The notes under the pieces are model-generated. The model worked only from the letters and a program-made list of their open reading frames with translations, did not search any database and was not told where the DNA came from. A program made the position numbers and the translations under genes. 64,000 bases of DNA, taken from Polyangium jinanense (lineage in GTDB: Bacteria > Myxococcota > Polyangia > Polyangiales > Polyangiaceae). Position 1 is the stretch's first letter, and every line of letters starts with the position of its first letter. Location of the stretch: the NCBI RefSeq assembly GCF_028435365.1, contig NZ_JAGTJJ010000008.1, positions 124,001-188,000 on the forward strand. Direction: 5' to 3'. Of this stretch, positions 21,992 through 30,926 are shown piece by piece.

Positions 21992-22037
21992 AGCTTTCCG
22001 AAACGTTCACCGCAAGACCACCGACCTGCGAACAGAA

Positions 22038-22667
22038 TCAGCGCGAGTAGTACTCGACGACGAGCTGCTCGCGGATCTCCGGCTCGTTGAGGTCCTCGCG
22101 CACCGGGGTGCCCTTGACCGAACCCGAGAACGACCCGCGGTCGGCCTCGAGCCACGAGGCGATCGGGCGCTTGTCCGCGCCGGCCACGGCGGCCGCCACG
22201 AACTTGAACTTCTTCGCGCCCTCCGTGAGCTCCACGCGATCGCCCACCCGAACCACGAAGCTCGGGATGTCGAGGCGCTTGCCGTTCACCTTCACGTGAC
22301 CGTGGCGCACGAGCTGACGCGCCTCGGAGCGCGACGCCGCGTAGCCGAGCCGATGCACGACGTTGTCGAGGCGACGCTCGAGGAGCGCCAGCATCTCTTC
22401 ACCCGTGCGGCCCTTGCGACGGCTCGCCTCCTGGAAGTAGCCGTGGAACTGGCTTTCGAGAACGCCGTAGATGCGACGCACCTTTTGCTTCTCGCGGAGC
22501 CGGACGGCGTACTCGCTGAGCTTGATGCGACCCTGGCCATGCTGGCCGGGCGGGTAAGGACGCCGCGTGTAGGCACACTTCTCCGAGTAGCAGCGCTCTC
22601 CCTTGAGGTAGAGCTTCATGCCTTCGCGGCGGCAGAGCTTGCAGACAGGACCAACGTAGCGAGCCAT
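22038..22667 (-). CDS. rpsD: 30S ribosomal protein S4 (zinc-binding form)
   Basis: A 209-residue S4, a primary 16S rRNA binding protein that nucleates small-subunit assembly and regulates the alpha operon in E. coli. The N-terminus has four cysteines, C9-x2-C12, C26 and C31, as in the zinc-containing form. The S4 RNA-binding domain is seen in [21 protein letters not shown] and [19 protein letters not shown]. It follows rpsK by 36 bp and is separated from rpoA by 202 bp. Confidence 0.97.
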   Translation of the reverse strand: MARYVGPVCKLCRREGMKLYLKGERCYSEKCAYTRRPYPPGQHGQGRIKLSEYAVRLREKQKVRRIYGVLESQFHGYFQEASRRKGRTGEEMLALLERRLDNVVHRLGYAASRSEARQLVRHGHVKVNGKRLDIPSFVVRVGDRVELTEGAKKFKFVAAAVAGADKRPIASWLEADRGSFSGSVKGTPVREDLNEPEIREQLVVEYYSR

Positions 22668-22703
22668 GTTCGTAACCTCGAGCGGACTCCCGCGCGCGCT
22701 GCT

Positions 22704-23108
22704 TCAGACCCGGCGCCGCTTGGGCGGCCGGCAACCGTTGTGCGGAATGGGCGTGACGTCGCGGATCAACGTCACCTTGAAGCCGGCCGTCTGCAGCGCA
22801 CGGAGCGCGCTCTCGCGCCCGGCGCCAGGGCCCTTCACGAATACGGCCACCGACCGCATCCCGTGCTCCTGCGCCCGCCGCGCCGCCTCTTCGGCAGCGA
22901 GCTGCGCAGCGAAGGGCGTCGACTTGCGCGACCCCTTGAACCCGCGCGCACCGGCCGACGACCACGCCACGGCATTGCCGTTGATGTCCGTGATCGTCAC
23001 GACCGTGTTGTTGAACGTCGACTGGATGTGCGCAATCCCAGCCGCGATGTTCTTCTTGACCTTCTTCTTCTGCTTGGCCTTGGTGGCCGCCGTTTTCGGA
23101 CTCGCCAT
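22704..23108 (-). CDS. rpsK: 30S ribosomal protein S11
   Basis: A 134-residue S11, a platform protein of the small subunit. After a basic N-terminus the core has [18 protein letters not shown] and [20 protein letters not shown], and the C-terminus ends in the conserved [18 protein letters not shown]. Normal length; 23 bp after rpsM and 36 bp before rpsD. Confidence 0.97.
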   Translation of the reverse strand: MASPKTAATKAKQKKKVKKNIAAGIAHIQSTFNNTVVTITDINGNAVAWSSAGARGFKGSRKSTPFAAQLAAEEAARRAQEHGMRSVAVFVKGPGAGRESALRALQTAGFKVTLIRDVTPIPHNGCRPPKRRRV

Positions 23109-23131
23109 AGCGTCCTCTTCCTAACGTCCCG

Positions 23132-23512
23132 TCACGCCTTCGTCGCCGGGCGACGCTGCAGCATGCCCTTGCGGGGGCCCTTGCGCGTACGCGCATTCGT
23201 GTGCGTGCGCTGGCCATTCACCGGCAGACCGCGGCGATGCCGAAGACCGCGGTAGCAGCCCAGATCCATCAGCCGCTTGATGTTGAGCTGAACCTCACGA
23301 CGAAGATCGCCCTCCACCTTGTACTCGGCGTCGAGGATCTCGCGGATCGTCCTGATCTCTGCGTCGTTCAGCTCCTCCACCCGCTTGTTCTCGGGGATCT
23401 TGGCTTTCGCGCAGATCTGCTTCGCGAGGGCGCGGCCGATACCATAGAGGTACGGAAGCGCATACGCGAGATGCTTACGACGCGGGAGATCGACGCCAGC
23501 AATACGTGCCAT
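23132..23512 (-). CDS. rpsM: 30S ribosomal protein S13
   Basis: A 126-residue S13, which sits in the small-subunit head and contacts P-site tRNA and L5. It shows the start [20 protein letters not shown], the helix-hairpin-helix [16 protein letters not shown], and the basic C-terminal block [20 protein letters not shown] followed by RTRKGPRK. Normal length; rpmJ lies 12 bp upstream. Confidence 0.97.
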   Translation of the reverse strand: MARIAGVDLPRRKHLAYALPYLYGIGRALAKQICAKAKIPENKRVEELNDAEIRTIREILDAEYKVEGDLRREVQLNIKRLMDLGCYRGLRHRRGLPVNGQRTHTNARTRKGPRKGMLQRRPATKA

Positions 23513-23524
23513 GGTTGCTCCAGC

Positions 23525-23638
23525 TCAGCCCTGACGCTGCTTGTGGCGAGGGTTCTCGCAGATCACGCGCACGACGCCGCGACGGCGCACCACCTTGCAC
23601 TTGTCGCAGATTTTTTTGACGCTCGGTCGCACCTTCAT
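23525..23638 (-). CDS. rpmJ: 50S ribosomal protein L36 (zinc-binding form)
   Basis: A 37-residue L36 read directly from the minus strand: it begins [20 protein letters not shown] and ends in NPRHKQRQG. The zinc ligands C11, C14, C27 and H32 are all present. It lies between infA (48 bp upstream) and rpsM (12 bp downstream), its classical place. Confidence 0.96.
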   Translation of the reverse strand: MKVRPSVKKICDKCKVVRRRGVVRVICENPRHKQRQG

Positions 23639-23686
23639 GACGCGGCTCCGTTCCCTGTCCTCGCTCCGCTATTTGGGCTGCTTGGT

Positions 23687-23941
23687 CTACTTGTGACGAT
23701 ACGTGATCCGGCCACGCGTCGGGTCGTAGGGCGAAACCTCGACCGTAACGCGATCGCCGGGCAAAATCTTGATGTAGTACTGACGCATCCGGCCGCTGAT
23801 GGTCGCGAGCACCCCGAGACCATTGTCGGCCTTTACCCGAAACATCGCGTTCGGAAGAGCCTCCTGAACGACACCATCGAACTCGAGCTTGTCGCCCTTC
23901 GGTTCCTTCGCGGGTTTCGAGCTTTGGTTCGATCGCCTCAT
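23687..23941 (-). CDS. infA: Translation initiation factor IF-1
   Basis: An 84-residue IF-1, an OB-fold protein that blocks the A site during initiation. The family core ([52 protein letters not shown]) is complete. It carries an extra basic N-terminal segment of about 10-12 residues ([17 protein letters not shown]) instead of the usual short MAKED-type start. The ATG overlaps the adk stop codon by 4 bp. Confidence 0.95.
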   Translation of the reverse strand: MRRSNQSSKPAKEPKGDKLEFDGVVQEALPNAMFRVKADNGLGVLATISGRMRQYYIKILPGDRVTVEVSPYDPTRGRITYRHK

Positions 23942-24576
23942 GACTCTTCCGGATGCGCTCGGCCAAGGGCCCCGAGCACCCTCGCCGTGACCTCCTCGGG
24001 TTTGCCGACACCATCGACACGCCGGAGGAGACCTTTTGCTTCGTAGTAGGGCAGAAGTGCCGCCGTCATCGCCTCGTACGCATCGAGACGCTTTCCGACG
24101 GCCTCCGGCCGATCGTCCGCCCGATGCTCTAGCTCGGCATCCGGGGGCGGCGGATTATAGACGAGATGGTAGATCTGTCCAGACCTTTTGTCGGTCCGAC
24201 GGTGGATCAAGCGCTCCTCCAGGAGAGATCGCGCCACATCCAGCTGCAAAACAGCATCGATCGTGAGGCTCCGACCCGCAAGCAGACGCTCAAGCGCCTC
24301 GGCCTGGGGGACCGTACGCGGAAAACCATCCAGCAAGAACCCGTTCTTGCAGTCCGCATCGTCGATGCGCTTGTCGATGAGATCGATCATCGCCTGGTCC
24401 GGAACGAGGCCGCCCGCGTCCATGATCGCGCGGTACTGCGGATCGAGCGTGCCGGCTGCCTTGGCAGCGCGAAGCATGTCACCCGTCGAGATCTGCGGGA
24501 TCCCAAACTTGCCGGTGAGAACCTTCGCCTGCGTGCCTTTGCCCGAACCGGGCGGACCAACCAAGATCGCGATCAT
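23938..24576 (-). CDS. adk: Adenylate kinase
   Basis: A 212-residue adenylate kinase, which interconverts 2 ADP with ATP and AMP. P-loop GPPGSGKGT at about residues 7-15, AMP-site block [13 protein letters not shown]-lid and hinge [18 protein letters not shown], and a LID segment ([20 protein letters not shown]) without zinc cysteines. ATG 24576 gives the canonical [14 protein letters not shown]; the frame is open further upstream but overlaps secY. It ends overlapping infA by 4 bp. The usual map gene between adk and infA is missing. Confidence 0.96.
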   Translation of the reverse strand: MIAILVGPPGSGKGTQAKVLTGKFGIPQISTGDMLRAAKAAGTLDPQYRAIMDAGGLVPDQAMIDLIDKRIDDADCKNGFLLDGFPRTVPQAEALERLLAGRSLTIDAVLQLDVARSLLEERLIHRRTDKRSGQIYHLVYNPPPPDAELEHRADDRPEAVGKRLDAYEAMTAALLPYYEAKGLLRRVDGVGKPEEVTARVLGALGRAHPEES

Positions 24577-24592
24577 CCGAAGATCTCCCTTC

Positions 24593-25921
24593 TCATCCCT
24601 CGGGGAGGCGCCGCGCCCGAATGCGGCTCGCCCCAGGGCCGGTGAGCCCTTCGTAGCTGCGCGTGATGAGCTGCGCCTCGATCTGGTTGACCGTATCAAG
24701 CGCAACACCCACGACAATCATCAGGGACGTCCCGCCAAACGTAATCTGCACACGCAGGAGGTCACCAACCACCGACGGCAAGACACACACGGCCGCGACG
24801 TACATCGCCCCGCCGAACGTGATGCGATTCATCACGCCCTGGATGTAGTCCGCCGTCTGCTTGCCCGGGCGAATGCCAGGGATGTTCGCCTGCTGCTTCT
24901 TCAGGTTCTCCGCCACGTCGACCGGCTGGAACGTGACGCTCGTGTAGAAGTAGCAGAAGAACACGATCAGGAGCGCGTAGCCGGTGTTGAACACCCAGCC
25001 GCCGCCGCTGATGATCGACTGGAGCTTGTCCGCACCCGGCACGTTCATGTTCGCCAGCGTCGCGGGGAACATGAGCAGCGAGGAGGCGAAGATCGGCGGG
25101 ATCGTGCCCGCCGTGTTCACCTTGAGCGGCAGGTGCGCGTTCTGCGCGCCGTACACGCGACGCCCCACCTGCCGACGCGAATAAACGATCGGGATCTGCC
25201 GGCGACCGTTCTCGAAGAACGCGATCACCGCGATCGCAGCCACGACGAACGCGCCGACCGCAGAGATCGTGAGCGGCTGGATGTTGCCCGCGTTCGTCGC
25301 GAGATAGCTACCCACCCAGCCCGGCACGCCCGTCACGATACCCGCGAAGATCAGGAGCGAGATGCCGTTGCCGATGCCGCGCTCCGTGATCTGCTCGCCG
25401 ATCCACATGAGAAACGCCGTTCCCGTGGTCAGCGTGATCATCGTCATGAGCTGGAAGCCGAGACCCGGGTGCGTGACGATGCCCGCGCCCGCGTCCGAGG
25501 CCGACCAGCCCTCGACGAGCTTGGCGCTGCCGTACGCCTGGAAGAGCGACAGCGCGACCGTGCCGTAGCGCGTGTACTGATCAATCTTGCGCCGCCCCTG
25601 CTCTCCCTCTTTGCGCAGCTCGTCGATGGGCTTGTAGACCATGCCCATCAGCTGGATGATGATCGATGCCGAGATGTACGGCATGATCCCGAGCGCAAAG
25701 AGGGAGAAGTTCTCCAGCGCGCCGCCGGAGAACATGTTGAAGAAGTTCAGCAAACCGCCCGACTGCTTGGCCATGTACTTCGACATGGCGGCGCGGTCGA
25801 CGCCGGGGACCGTGACGAAGACCCCGATGCGGTACACGGCCAGCATCACGAGGGTGAAGATCACCCTGCGCCGGAGCTCCGGGACCTTGTGGAAGTTCGC
25901 AATTCCCGCGAGTGTGGCCAT
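24593..25921 (-). CDS. secY: Protein translocase subunit SecY
   Basis: A 442-residue channel subunit of the SecYEG translocon in the inner membrane. About ten hydrophobic helices alternate with polar loops; characteristic segments are VTVPGVDRAAMSKYMAKQ, FSLFALGIMPYISASIIIQL, the cytoplasmic loop with PIVYSRRQVGRRVYG, LPLKVNTAGTIPPIFASSLL (the conserved MN.AG..P-type loop), and the basic C-terminus. It lies 45 bp after rplO and 16 bp before adk. Confidence 0.97.
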   Translation of the reverse strand: MATLAGIANFHKVPELRRRVIFTLVMLAVYRIGVFVTVPGVDRAAMSKYMAKQSGGLLNFFNMFSGGALENFSLFALGIMPYISASIIIQLMGMVYKPIDELRKEGEQGRRKIDQYTRYGTVALSLFQAYGSAKLVEGWSASDAGAGIVTHPGLGFQLMTMITLTTGTAFLMWIGEQITERGIGNGISLLIFAGIVTGVPGWVGSYLATNAGNIQPLTISAVGAFVVAAIAVIAFFENGRRQIPIVYSRRQVGRRVYGAQNAHLPLKVNTAGTIPPIFASSLLMFPATLANMNVPGADKLQSIISGGGWVFNTGYALLIVFFCYFYTSVTFQPVDVAENLKKQQANIPGIRPGKQTADYIQGVMNRITFGGAMYVAAVCVLPSVVGDLLRVQITFGGTSLMIVVGVALDTVNQIEAQLITRSYEGLTGPGASRIRARRLPEG

Positions 25922-25966
25922 GGTACGTCGGTGTGCTGCCTTGGGGGGGCTCGAGCCGAAAGGACG

Positions 25967-26440
25967 TTAGGCTTGCGCCGAAGCCTTGCCGGGCGCAAGC
26001 ACGATCGCCTTGCCGCCCGCCGCCTCGATCTTGGCGATGGCGCTCTTCGAGAACCGGTGCGCCGTCACGGTGAGCTTCTTCGTGAGCTCGCCGTCGCCGA
26101 GCACCTTGATGAGGTCGTAACGACCCTGGAGCAGGCGCTTGCCCTCCAGCGCCTCCTGGTTCACGTCCGCGCCAGCCTCGAAGATCTCGAGGTCGCCGAC
26201 GTTCACGTTCGCGACGATCGCCGCGAGCGGGTTGCGGAAGCCGCGCTTCGGGAGGCGACGCTGAATCGGCGTCTGGCCGCCCTGGAAGTGCTTCTTGCCG
26301 ATGTTGCCCGTCGACCGGGCCTTCTGGCCCTTCTGGCCACGACCCGCCGTCTTGCCGAGGCCGGAGCCCACGCCGCGGCCGACGCGGGTCTCCTTCTTGT
26401 TGGCGCCTTCCGGGGCCTGAAGCTTCGAGAGGATGTCCAT
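25967..26440 (-). CDS. rplO: 50S ribosomal protein L15
   Basis: A 157-residue L15, a late-assembly protein of the large subunit. Present are the Gly-rich basic segment ([20 protein letters not shown]), [17 protein letters not shown] and the C-terminal [19 protein letters not shown]. Normal length; between rpmD and secY as usual. Confidence 0.97.
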   Translation of the reverse strand: MDILSKLQAPEGANKKETRVGRGVGSGLGKTAGRGQKGQKARSTGNIGKKHFQGGQTPIQRRLPKRGFRNPLAAIVANVNVGDLEIFEAGADVNQEALEGKRLLQGRYDLIKVLGDGELTKKLTVTAHRFSKSAIAKIEAAGGKAIVLAPGKASAQA

Positions 26441-26454
26441 GCTGCTTCGCTTTC

Positions 26455-26664
26455 TTACTTCGACGCCTGCGCGCCGTTGCCGTCGACTTCCTCGACCGAA
26501 ACGAGGTGGATCACCTTCTTGACCATGCCACGGAACGAGGGCGTGTTCTCCACGAGAACCTCATGGCCCGGCTTGCGAAGGCCGAGGCCCCGCAAAACCT
26601 TGCGCGTGTGCTCCGTCTGGTTCGTCACGCTGCCCGTCTGCCGCACGCGGAGATGGCTCTTCAC
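26455..26664 (-). CDS. rpmD: 50S ribosomal protein L30
   Basis: A 69-residue L30 with the typical short beta-alpha fold: [20 protein letters not shown] then [20 protein letters not shown] and [15 protein letters not shown]. The start codon overlaps the rpsE stop by 4 bp, indicating coupled translation. Confidence 0.95.
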   Translation of the reverse strand: MKSHLRVRQTGSVTNQTEHTRKVLRGLGLRKPGHEVLVENTPSFRGMVKKVIHLVSVEEVDGNGAQASK

Positions 26665-27263
26665 GGCGTACCTCCTTCACCCCCCTCGCGCGGGTTGCGA
26701 GCGGGGGGCATCTGACTCGCACGACGACGGTTCGTCGCGCCCGTCGCGCTGCCGCCCTTGCGCTGCCAACCCACGTCGTCCACCTGCATCGAGCGCCTGC
26801 CCGCGACCTGCTCCACGCTCTTCAGCGCCTTGAGGGCCGCCACCGTCGCGTGAACGACGTTGTGCGGGTTGCTCGTGCCGAGCGACTTCGAGAGAACGTC
26901 GTGGATGCCCGCGGACTCGACGACCGCGCGCACCGCACCGCCCGCGATGACGCCCGTTCCAGGGCTCGCCGGCTTCAAGAGCACCTTGCCCGCGCCGACG
27001 TGCCCGAACGCGTCGTGCGGGATCGTCGCCCCGTCGAGCGGGATGCGGAAGATGTTCTTGCGGGCCTGGTCGTTGCCCTTCCGGATCGCCTCCGGAACCT
27101 CGTTGGCCTTGCCCAGGCCGACGCCCACATGTCCCGACTCGTCGCCCACAACGACGAGCGCCGAGAAGCTGAAGCGCCGCCCGCCCTTCACGACCTTGGC
27201 GACGCGGTTGATGTGGATCACCCGCTCCTTGAGCTTTTCTTCGTCGACCTGATCGAACGCCAT
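26661..27263 (-). CDS. rpsE: 30S ribosomal protein S5
   Basis: A 200-residue S5 involved in decoding accuracy and mRNA unwinding. N-terminal double-stranded RNA-binding-like domain ([40 protein letters not shown]), then the C-terminal domain ([40 protein letters not shown]). About 30 extra residues at the C-terminus are basic and Gly-rich. It overlaps rpmD by 4 bp. Confidence 0.97.
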   Translation of the reverse strand: MAFDQVDEEKLKERVIHINRVAKVVKGGRRFSFSALVVVGDESGHVGVGLGKANEVPEAIRKGNDQARKNIFRIPLDGATIPHDAFGHVGAGKVLLKPASPGTGVIAGGAVRAVVESAGIHDVLSKSLGTSNPHNVVHATVAALKALKSVEQVAGRRSMQVDDVGWQRKGGSATGATNRRRASQMPPARNPREGGEGGTP

Positions 27264-27349
27264 ACCGTGCCTTCTTCGTCGTCCGTGAAGTCTTCGCTAT
27301 CGCCCGAGACGTTTTGCCCGAGACCCCCGCGGGTCCGGCGCCTTCGGGG

Positions 27350-27709
27350 CTAGAACTCGAGCCCCGCCTCCCGCGCGGCCTGAGCGAGGGCGCTCACGCG
27401 CCCGTGATAGAGGTAGCCGTTCCGATCGAACACGACACGGTCGATCTTCTTCGACTTGCAGATCTTGGCGATGAGCGCCCCGACCTTCTTGGCCGCGTCG
27501 ACCTTGTTGTCGTTGTCGAGCGTGCCCTTCAGGTCCTTCGACAGCGTCGACGCGTGCGCGACGGTCTGACCCGTCGTGTCGTCGATCACCTGCGCGTAGA
27601 TGTGCTTCGCGCTGCGGAAGACGGTGAGGCGCGGGCGAGCGGGCGAGCCGTTCACCTTCTTGCGAATACGGAGCTTGCGGCGCTCCCGTCCGACGATCTT
27701 CATAGCCAT
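27350..27709 (-). CDS. rplR: 50S ribosomal protein L18
   Basis: A 119-residue L18, a 5S rRNA-binding protein. Recognised by [38 protein letters not shown], the [13 protein letters not shown] helix and the C-terminal [20 protein letters not shown]. It is preceded by 48 bp holding a perfect 8-bp hairpin and followed by an 86-bp gap to rpsE. Confidence 0.97.
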   Translation of the reverse strand: MAMKIVGRERRKLRIRKKVNGSPARPRLTVFRSAKHIYAQVIDDTTGQTVAHASTLSKDLKGTLDNDNKVDAAKKVGALIAKICKSKKIDRVVFDRNGYLYHGRVSALAQAAREAGLEF

Positions 27710-27730
27710 GGTCGTAACCCCGTACCTGTA

Positions 27731-27751
27731 GGGGCGACACGAGGTCGCCCC
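27731..27751. repeat. Palindromic hairpin between rplF and rplR
   Basis: GGGGCGAC (27731-27738) and GTCGCCCC (27744-27751) pair perfectly around loop ACGAG in the 48-bp gap between two ribosomal genes. There is no T run, so it is more likely an mRNA-processing or stability structure or a dispersed palindrome than a terminator. Confidence 0.6.
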
Positions 27752-27757
27752 GCTCGG

Positions 27758-28357
27758 TTACTTCTTGCCGCCCTTACCGCCAGCCTTACCGGCCTTCTCG
27801 CGAACGCGTTCGCCACGATAACGAACGCCCTTGCCACCGTAGGGCTCCGGCGGACGGAAGCCACGGATCGTCGCGGCCGTCTGCCCGATGAGCTCCTTGT
27901 CGGCGCCCGTCAGAACGAGGACCGTGCCCTTCGAATCCGCCGGAATCGTCGCCGTGAGGCCCTTCGGCACGTTGAACACGACCGGGTGCGAATACCCGAG
28001 CGCGAACGTGAGCGTCGTGCCCTTCAGGTCGACACGGTAACCGGTGCCCTTCAGCTCGAGCACTCGCTCGTAGCCGTCGGCCGCGCCCTTCACCATGCCG
28101 GCGAGCAGCGCCCGCACGAGCCCCTGCAGCCGCGAGCCATCACGCCCGGGAGCCGTCGAGGTCACGTGCAGCTTCGCGCCTTCGACCTTCACGTCGACGG
28201 TCGAAGGCAGCTCGCGCGCGAGCTGGCCCTTGGTGCCCTTGATCTCGACCTTGCGCCCCTGCACCGACACGGTGACGCCCTTGGGGACGTCCACCGGTCG
28301 CTTGCCGATGCGCGAAGTCTTGGAGGCCTCGCCTTGTTGCGTCGTAGCCGTCTGCAT
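27758..28357 (-). CDS. rplF: 50S ribosomal protein L6
   Basis: L6 of 199 residues from the ATG at 28357, which overlaps the rpsH stop by one base (TGATG); two in-frame GTG codons directly upstream are alternatives. Two repeated L6 domains are visible (RPVDVPKGVTVSVQGRKVEI; GYSHPVVFNVPKGLTATIPA) and the rRNA-binding signature PEPYGGKGVRYRGERVREK. The N-terminus is about 12 residues longer than usual, and the C-terminus ends in a Lys/Gly tail. Confidence 0.96.
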   Translation of the reverse strand: MQTATTQQGEASKTSRIGKRPVDVPKGVTVSVQGRKVEIKGTKGQLARELPSTVDVKVEGAKLHVTSTAPGRDGSRLQGLVRALLAGMVKGAADGYERVLELKGTGYRVDLKGTTLTFALGYSHPVVFNVPKGLTATIPADSKGTVLVLTGADKELIGQTAATIRGFRPPEPYGGKGVRYRGERVREKAGKAGGKGGKK

Positions 28358-28749
28358 CACCACACCTCGCAGATGAGCTCGCCTCCGAGCTTGTTTTTGC
28401 GGGCGTCGCGGTCGCTCATCAGGCCGTGGGAGGTGCTCAGGATCGAGATCCCGAGGCCGGAGAGCACGCGGGGGATGCGGTCGTGCTTGACGTACACGCG
28501 TCGCCCCGGACGGCTCACCCGACGGACTCCGTCGATCGCGCTCGAGCGGTCACGCCCGTACTTCAGCACGATCGTCAACTTCCCAGGGTTGCCGTCGCTC
28601 GGCCGCACGTCCGCGATGTACCCCTCGGACTTGAGGATCTCGGCAACGGCCTGCTTCATTTTGCTTGCAGGAACCTCGGTCCGATCGTGCCGCGCGAGGG
28701 CGGCGTTCCGGATCCGGGTCAGCATGTCGGCGACAGGATCGGTCATCAT
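28357..28749 (-). CDS. rpsH: 30S ribosomal protein S8
   Basis: A 130-residue S8, a primary 16S rRNA binder and, in E. coli, the repressor of the spc operon. The start (M)MTDPVADMLTRIRNAALA is canonical and the C-terminal signature VLSGLGISILSTSHGLMSDR is intact. The stop shares a base with the rplF start; rpsN lies 4 bp upstream. Confidence 0.97.
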   Translation of the reverse strand: MMTDPVADMLTRIRNAALARHDRTEVPASKMKQAVAEILKSEGYIADVRPSDGNPGKLTIVLKYGRDRSSAIDGVRRVSRPGRRVYVKHDRIPRVLSGLGISILSTSHGLMSDRDARKNKLGGELICEVW

Positions 28750-28753
28750 GGCA

Positions 28754-28939
28754 TCACCAGCTCGCCTTGATCACGCCCGGCAGCTCGCCTCGGAGCGCGA
28801 ACGTACGAAGACAGATGCGGCAGAGCTCGAAATCGCGGTAATAAGCCCGCGAACGGCCGCACACCTTGCAACGGTTCCGGTGCCGCACGGCGAACTTGGG
28901 CGGCCGGTTCAGCTTGGCGAATTCTTTTGCACGGGCCAT
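28754..28939 (-). CDS. rpsN: 30S ribosomal protein S14, short zinc-binding type
   Basis: A 61-residue S14 of the short zinc-ribbon type (type Z). Two CX2C pairs ([20 protein letters not shown]) bind zinc. I start at ATG 28939 ([20 protein letters not shown]); an in-frame codon further upstream overlaps rplE and adds non-conserved residues. It lies 10 bp after rplE. Confidence 0.96.
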   Translation of the reverse strand: MARAKEFAKLNRPPKFAVRHRNRCKVCGRSRAYYRDFELCRICLRTFALRGELPGVIKASW

Positions 28940-28949
28940 CGAACGTTCC

Positions 28950-29684
28950 TCAATGCCTGAACGGGATCCCAAGCTCCGTGAGAAGGGCTCGTCCCTCCTC
29001 GTCGGTGCGCGCGGTCGTCACGAACGAGATGTTCATTCCCTTCACGACGTCGACCTTGTCGTAGTCGATCTCAGGGAAGATGATCTGCTCGCGCAGACCC
29101 ATCGTGAAATTGCCCTTGCCGTCGAAGCCCTTCGGGCTCACGCCCTTGAAGTCACGCACGCGCGGCAGGGAGAAGCTGATCAGGCGATCGACGAACTCCC
29201 ACATCCGCTCCCCGCGCAGCGTCACCATCACGCCGATCGGGAGGTTCTCGCGGAGCTTGAACGTCGCGATCGACTTGCGGGCGCGCGTCACGACCGGCTT
29301 CTGGCCCGAGATCGCCCGCATGTCCTCGACAGCGGAGTCGATGATCTTCGGGTTCCCGACGGCAGCGCCGAGGCCCATGTTGATCACGACCTTCTCGAGG
29401 CGCGGCACCATCATCGGGTTCTTGTACCCGAAGCGCTTCGAAAGCGCGGGCCCGACAGCGTCCCGGTACTTGTTGCGCAGACGCGGCGTGTAGCTCGGAT
29501 CGCGCGGAACGTCAGCGACTTCGGCTTGCGACGTGGCCTTCGCCTCGCCCTTGCCCTTGCCGCCCTTCCCGGCTTCCTTGCCACCCTTGCCGGCCGCAGC
29601 CGCCTGCGGCTTCGCAGCCGCCGGCTTGGCGTCCTTGGGCTTTTCGCCCTTGCCCTTGCCCTTTTCTTCCTTCTTGTCCGCCAT
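28950..29684 (-). CDS. rplE: 50S ribosomal protein L5 with long Lys/Ala/Gly-rich N-terminal extension
   Basis: A 244-residue L5, which binds 5S rRNA and contacts P-site tRNA. The family core starts near residue 60 ([20 protein letters not shown]) and is complete, with [40 protein letters not shown] and the C-terminal block. E. coli L5 has about 179 residues; the first 60 or so residues here are a low-complexity basic Lys/Ala/Gly/Glu segment. Its ATG is 3 bp after the rplX stop, so the extension belongs to the gene and is not a start error, unless an internal codon is used. The tail could bind rRNA or be disordered. Confidence 0.95.
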   Translation of the reverse strand: MADKKEEKGKGKGEKPKDAKPAAAKPQAAAAGKGGKEAGKGGKGKGEAKATSQAEVADVPRDPSYTPRLRNKYRDAVGPALSKRFGYKNPMMVPRLEKVVINMGLGAAVGNPKIIDSAVEDMRAISGQKPVVTRARKSIATFKLRENLPIGVMVTLRGERMWEFVDRLISFSLPRVRDFKGVSPKGFDGKGNFTMGLREQIIFPEIDYDKVDVVKGMNISFVTTARTDEEGRALLTELGIPFRH

Positions 29685-29687
29685 GGC

Positions 29688-30002
29688 TCAGCCTGCCGCG
29701 ATCACGGCGCCGCTCTTCGCGGTGCGCTGCTTCTTGCCATCGACGATCGTAGACTTCACCCGCGTGGGCTTGCCCGTCGTCGGATCCACCGGCATCACCT
29801 TGGAGGCATGGAGCGGCGCCTCCTTCGTGATCTTGCCGCCTTGCTGGTTGCGCGGCGTGGGGCGCTGATGGCGCGTCACCACGTTGATCCCCTCGACGAC
29901 GACCTTGTCGTCCTCCGCGAGGACCTTCGTCACGCGACCCTGCTTGCCCTTGTCCTTGCCGCTGATGACCTGCACGAGGTCACCGACTCGGAGCCGTCGC
30001 AT
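29688..30002 (-). CDS. rplX: 50S ribosomal protein L24
   Basis: A 104-residue L24, an early assembly initiator. The KOW motif is seen in RVGDLVQVISGKDKGKQGRV, followed by VEGINVVTRHQRPTPRNQQG. Start overlaps the rplN stop by one base (TGATG). Normal length. Confidence 0.97.
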   Translation of the reverse strand: MRRLRVGDLVQVISGKDKGKQGRVTKVLAEDDKVVVEGINVVTRHQRPTPRNQQGGKITKEAPLHASKVMPVDPTTGKPTRVKSTIVDGKKQRTAKSGAVIAAG

Positions 30003-30370
30003 CAGAGCACCTCCGGCGCGAGCGAGATGATCTTCATGAACTTCTTCGCGCGGAGCTCGCGAGCCACCGGCCCGAAGATACGGGTCCCGATCGGCTCCTT
30101 CTCCTTGTTGATCAGCACCGCGCTGTTGGTGTCGAACTTGATGTAGGTGCCGTCCGAACGCTGATACTCACGCGCCGTGCGCACCACCACCGCCCGCGCC
30201 GTGTCGCCCTTCTTCACCTTGGTGCCCGGCATGGCTTCCTTGATGGACACGACGATCACATCGCCGAGCCCCGCGTACTTGCGACGCGAGCCACCGAGAA
30301 CCTTGATGCACTTGACGACCCGAGCCCCGGAGTTGTCAGCCACTTCGAGATGCGTCGTGACCTGGATCAT
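30002..30370 (-). CDS. rplN: 50S ribosomal protein L14
   Basis: A 122-residue L14 at the subunit interface. The full-length core ([40 protein letters not shown]) is present and length is exact for the family. Tightly packed between rpsQ (2-bp gap) and rplX (1-bp overlap). Confidence 0.98.
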   Translation of the reverse strand: MIQVTTHLEVADNSGARVVKCIKVLGGSRRKYAGLGDVIVVSIKEAMPGTKVKKGDTARAVVVRTAREYQRSDGTYIKFDTNSAVLINKEKEPIGTRIFGPVARELRAKKFMKIISLAPEVL

Positions 30371-30372
30371 GG

Positions 30373-30693
30373 CTACTCCTCCACCGGGCGGGAAATGAGC
30401 TTCGTGACGATCCAGCGCTTCTCGCGCGAGATCGGGCGGTGCTCCTGGATCTCCACGCGGTCACCGACCTTGTACTCGTTCTTCTCGTCGTGCGCCTTGT
30501 AGCGCTCGCGAGCCCGGACGTACTTCTTGTAGACCGGATCCGGCGAGTTACGCACAACCTCGACCACGACGGTCTTGTCGCACTTGTTGCTCTTCACGCG
30601 CCCGACGAGCTTGCGTCGGAAGCCGTGCGGCTTCGCGGTCGTCTCGGCCTGAGCCTGCCCGGCGGCGGTCGCGTTCGCCTCGTTCGTTGCCAT
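30373..30693 (-). CDS. rpsQ: 30S ribosomal protein S17
   Basis: S17 of 106 residues from ATG 30693. The OB-fold core begins near residue 24 ([20 protein letters not shown]) and includes [20 protein letters not shown] and [17 protein letters not shown]. The first 20 or so residues ([20 protein letters not shown]) are an Ala/Thr-rich extension. It is 4 bp after rpmC. Confidence 0.95.
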   Translation of the reverse strand: MATNEANATAAGQAQAETTAKPHGFRRKLVGRVKSNKCDKTVVVEVVRNSPDPVYKKYVRARERYKAHDEKNEYKVGDRVEIQEHRPISREKRWIVTKLISRPVEE

Positions 30694-30697
30694 GGCT

Positions 30698-30916
30698 CTA
30701 CTTGTTCCCTTCCGCCGCTGCCGCCGACTCGCTGGCACGCTGCTGGAGGATCGTCTTGACCCGGGCGAGATCGCGGCGCGCCTTGCGGATCGCCGACGTG
30801 TCGTTCAGCCGGTTCGTGAAGTTCTTGAACTTGGCGTCGAACACCTCACGGCCGAGGTTCTTCTCGAGCTCCTGCAGGTGCTCCGTCGTGCGTTCGCGCA
30901 GATCCTTCGCCTTCAT
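30698..30916 (-). CDS. rpmC: 50S ribosomal protein L29
   Basis: A 72-residue two-helix L29: MKAKDLRERTTEHLQELEKN, then LNDTSAIRKARRDLARVKTI, ending in an Ala/Glu tail. Start ATG 30916 gives the typical MKAKDLR beginning; the frame is open upstream but overlaps rplP. It lies near the tunnel exit and helps bind SRP and trigger factor. Confidence 0.95.
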   Translation of the reverse strand: MKAKDLRERTTEHLQELEKNLGREVFDAKFKNFTNRLNDTSAIRKARRDLARVKTILQQRASESAAAAEGNK

Positions 30917-30926
30917 CTCGAATACC

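Noticed and set aside
24188..26833. An 881-codon plus-strand frame opposite adk-secY-rplO
   Set aside because: Antisense of well-known housekeeping genes.
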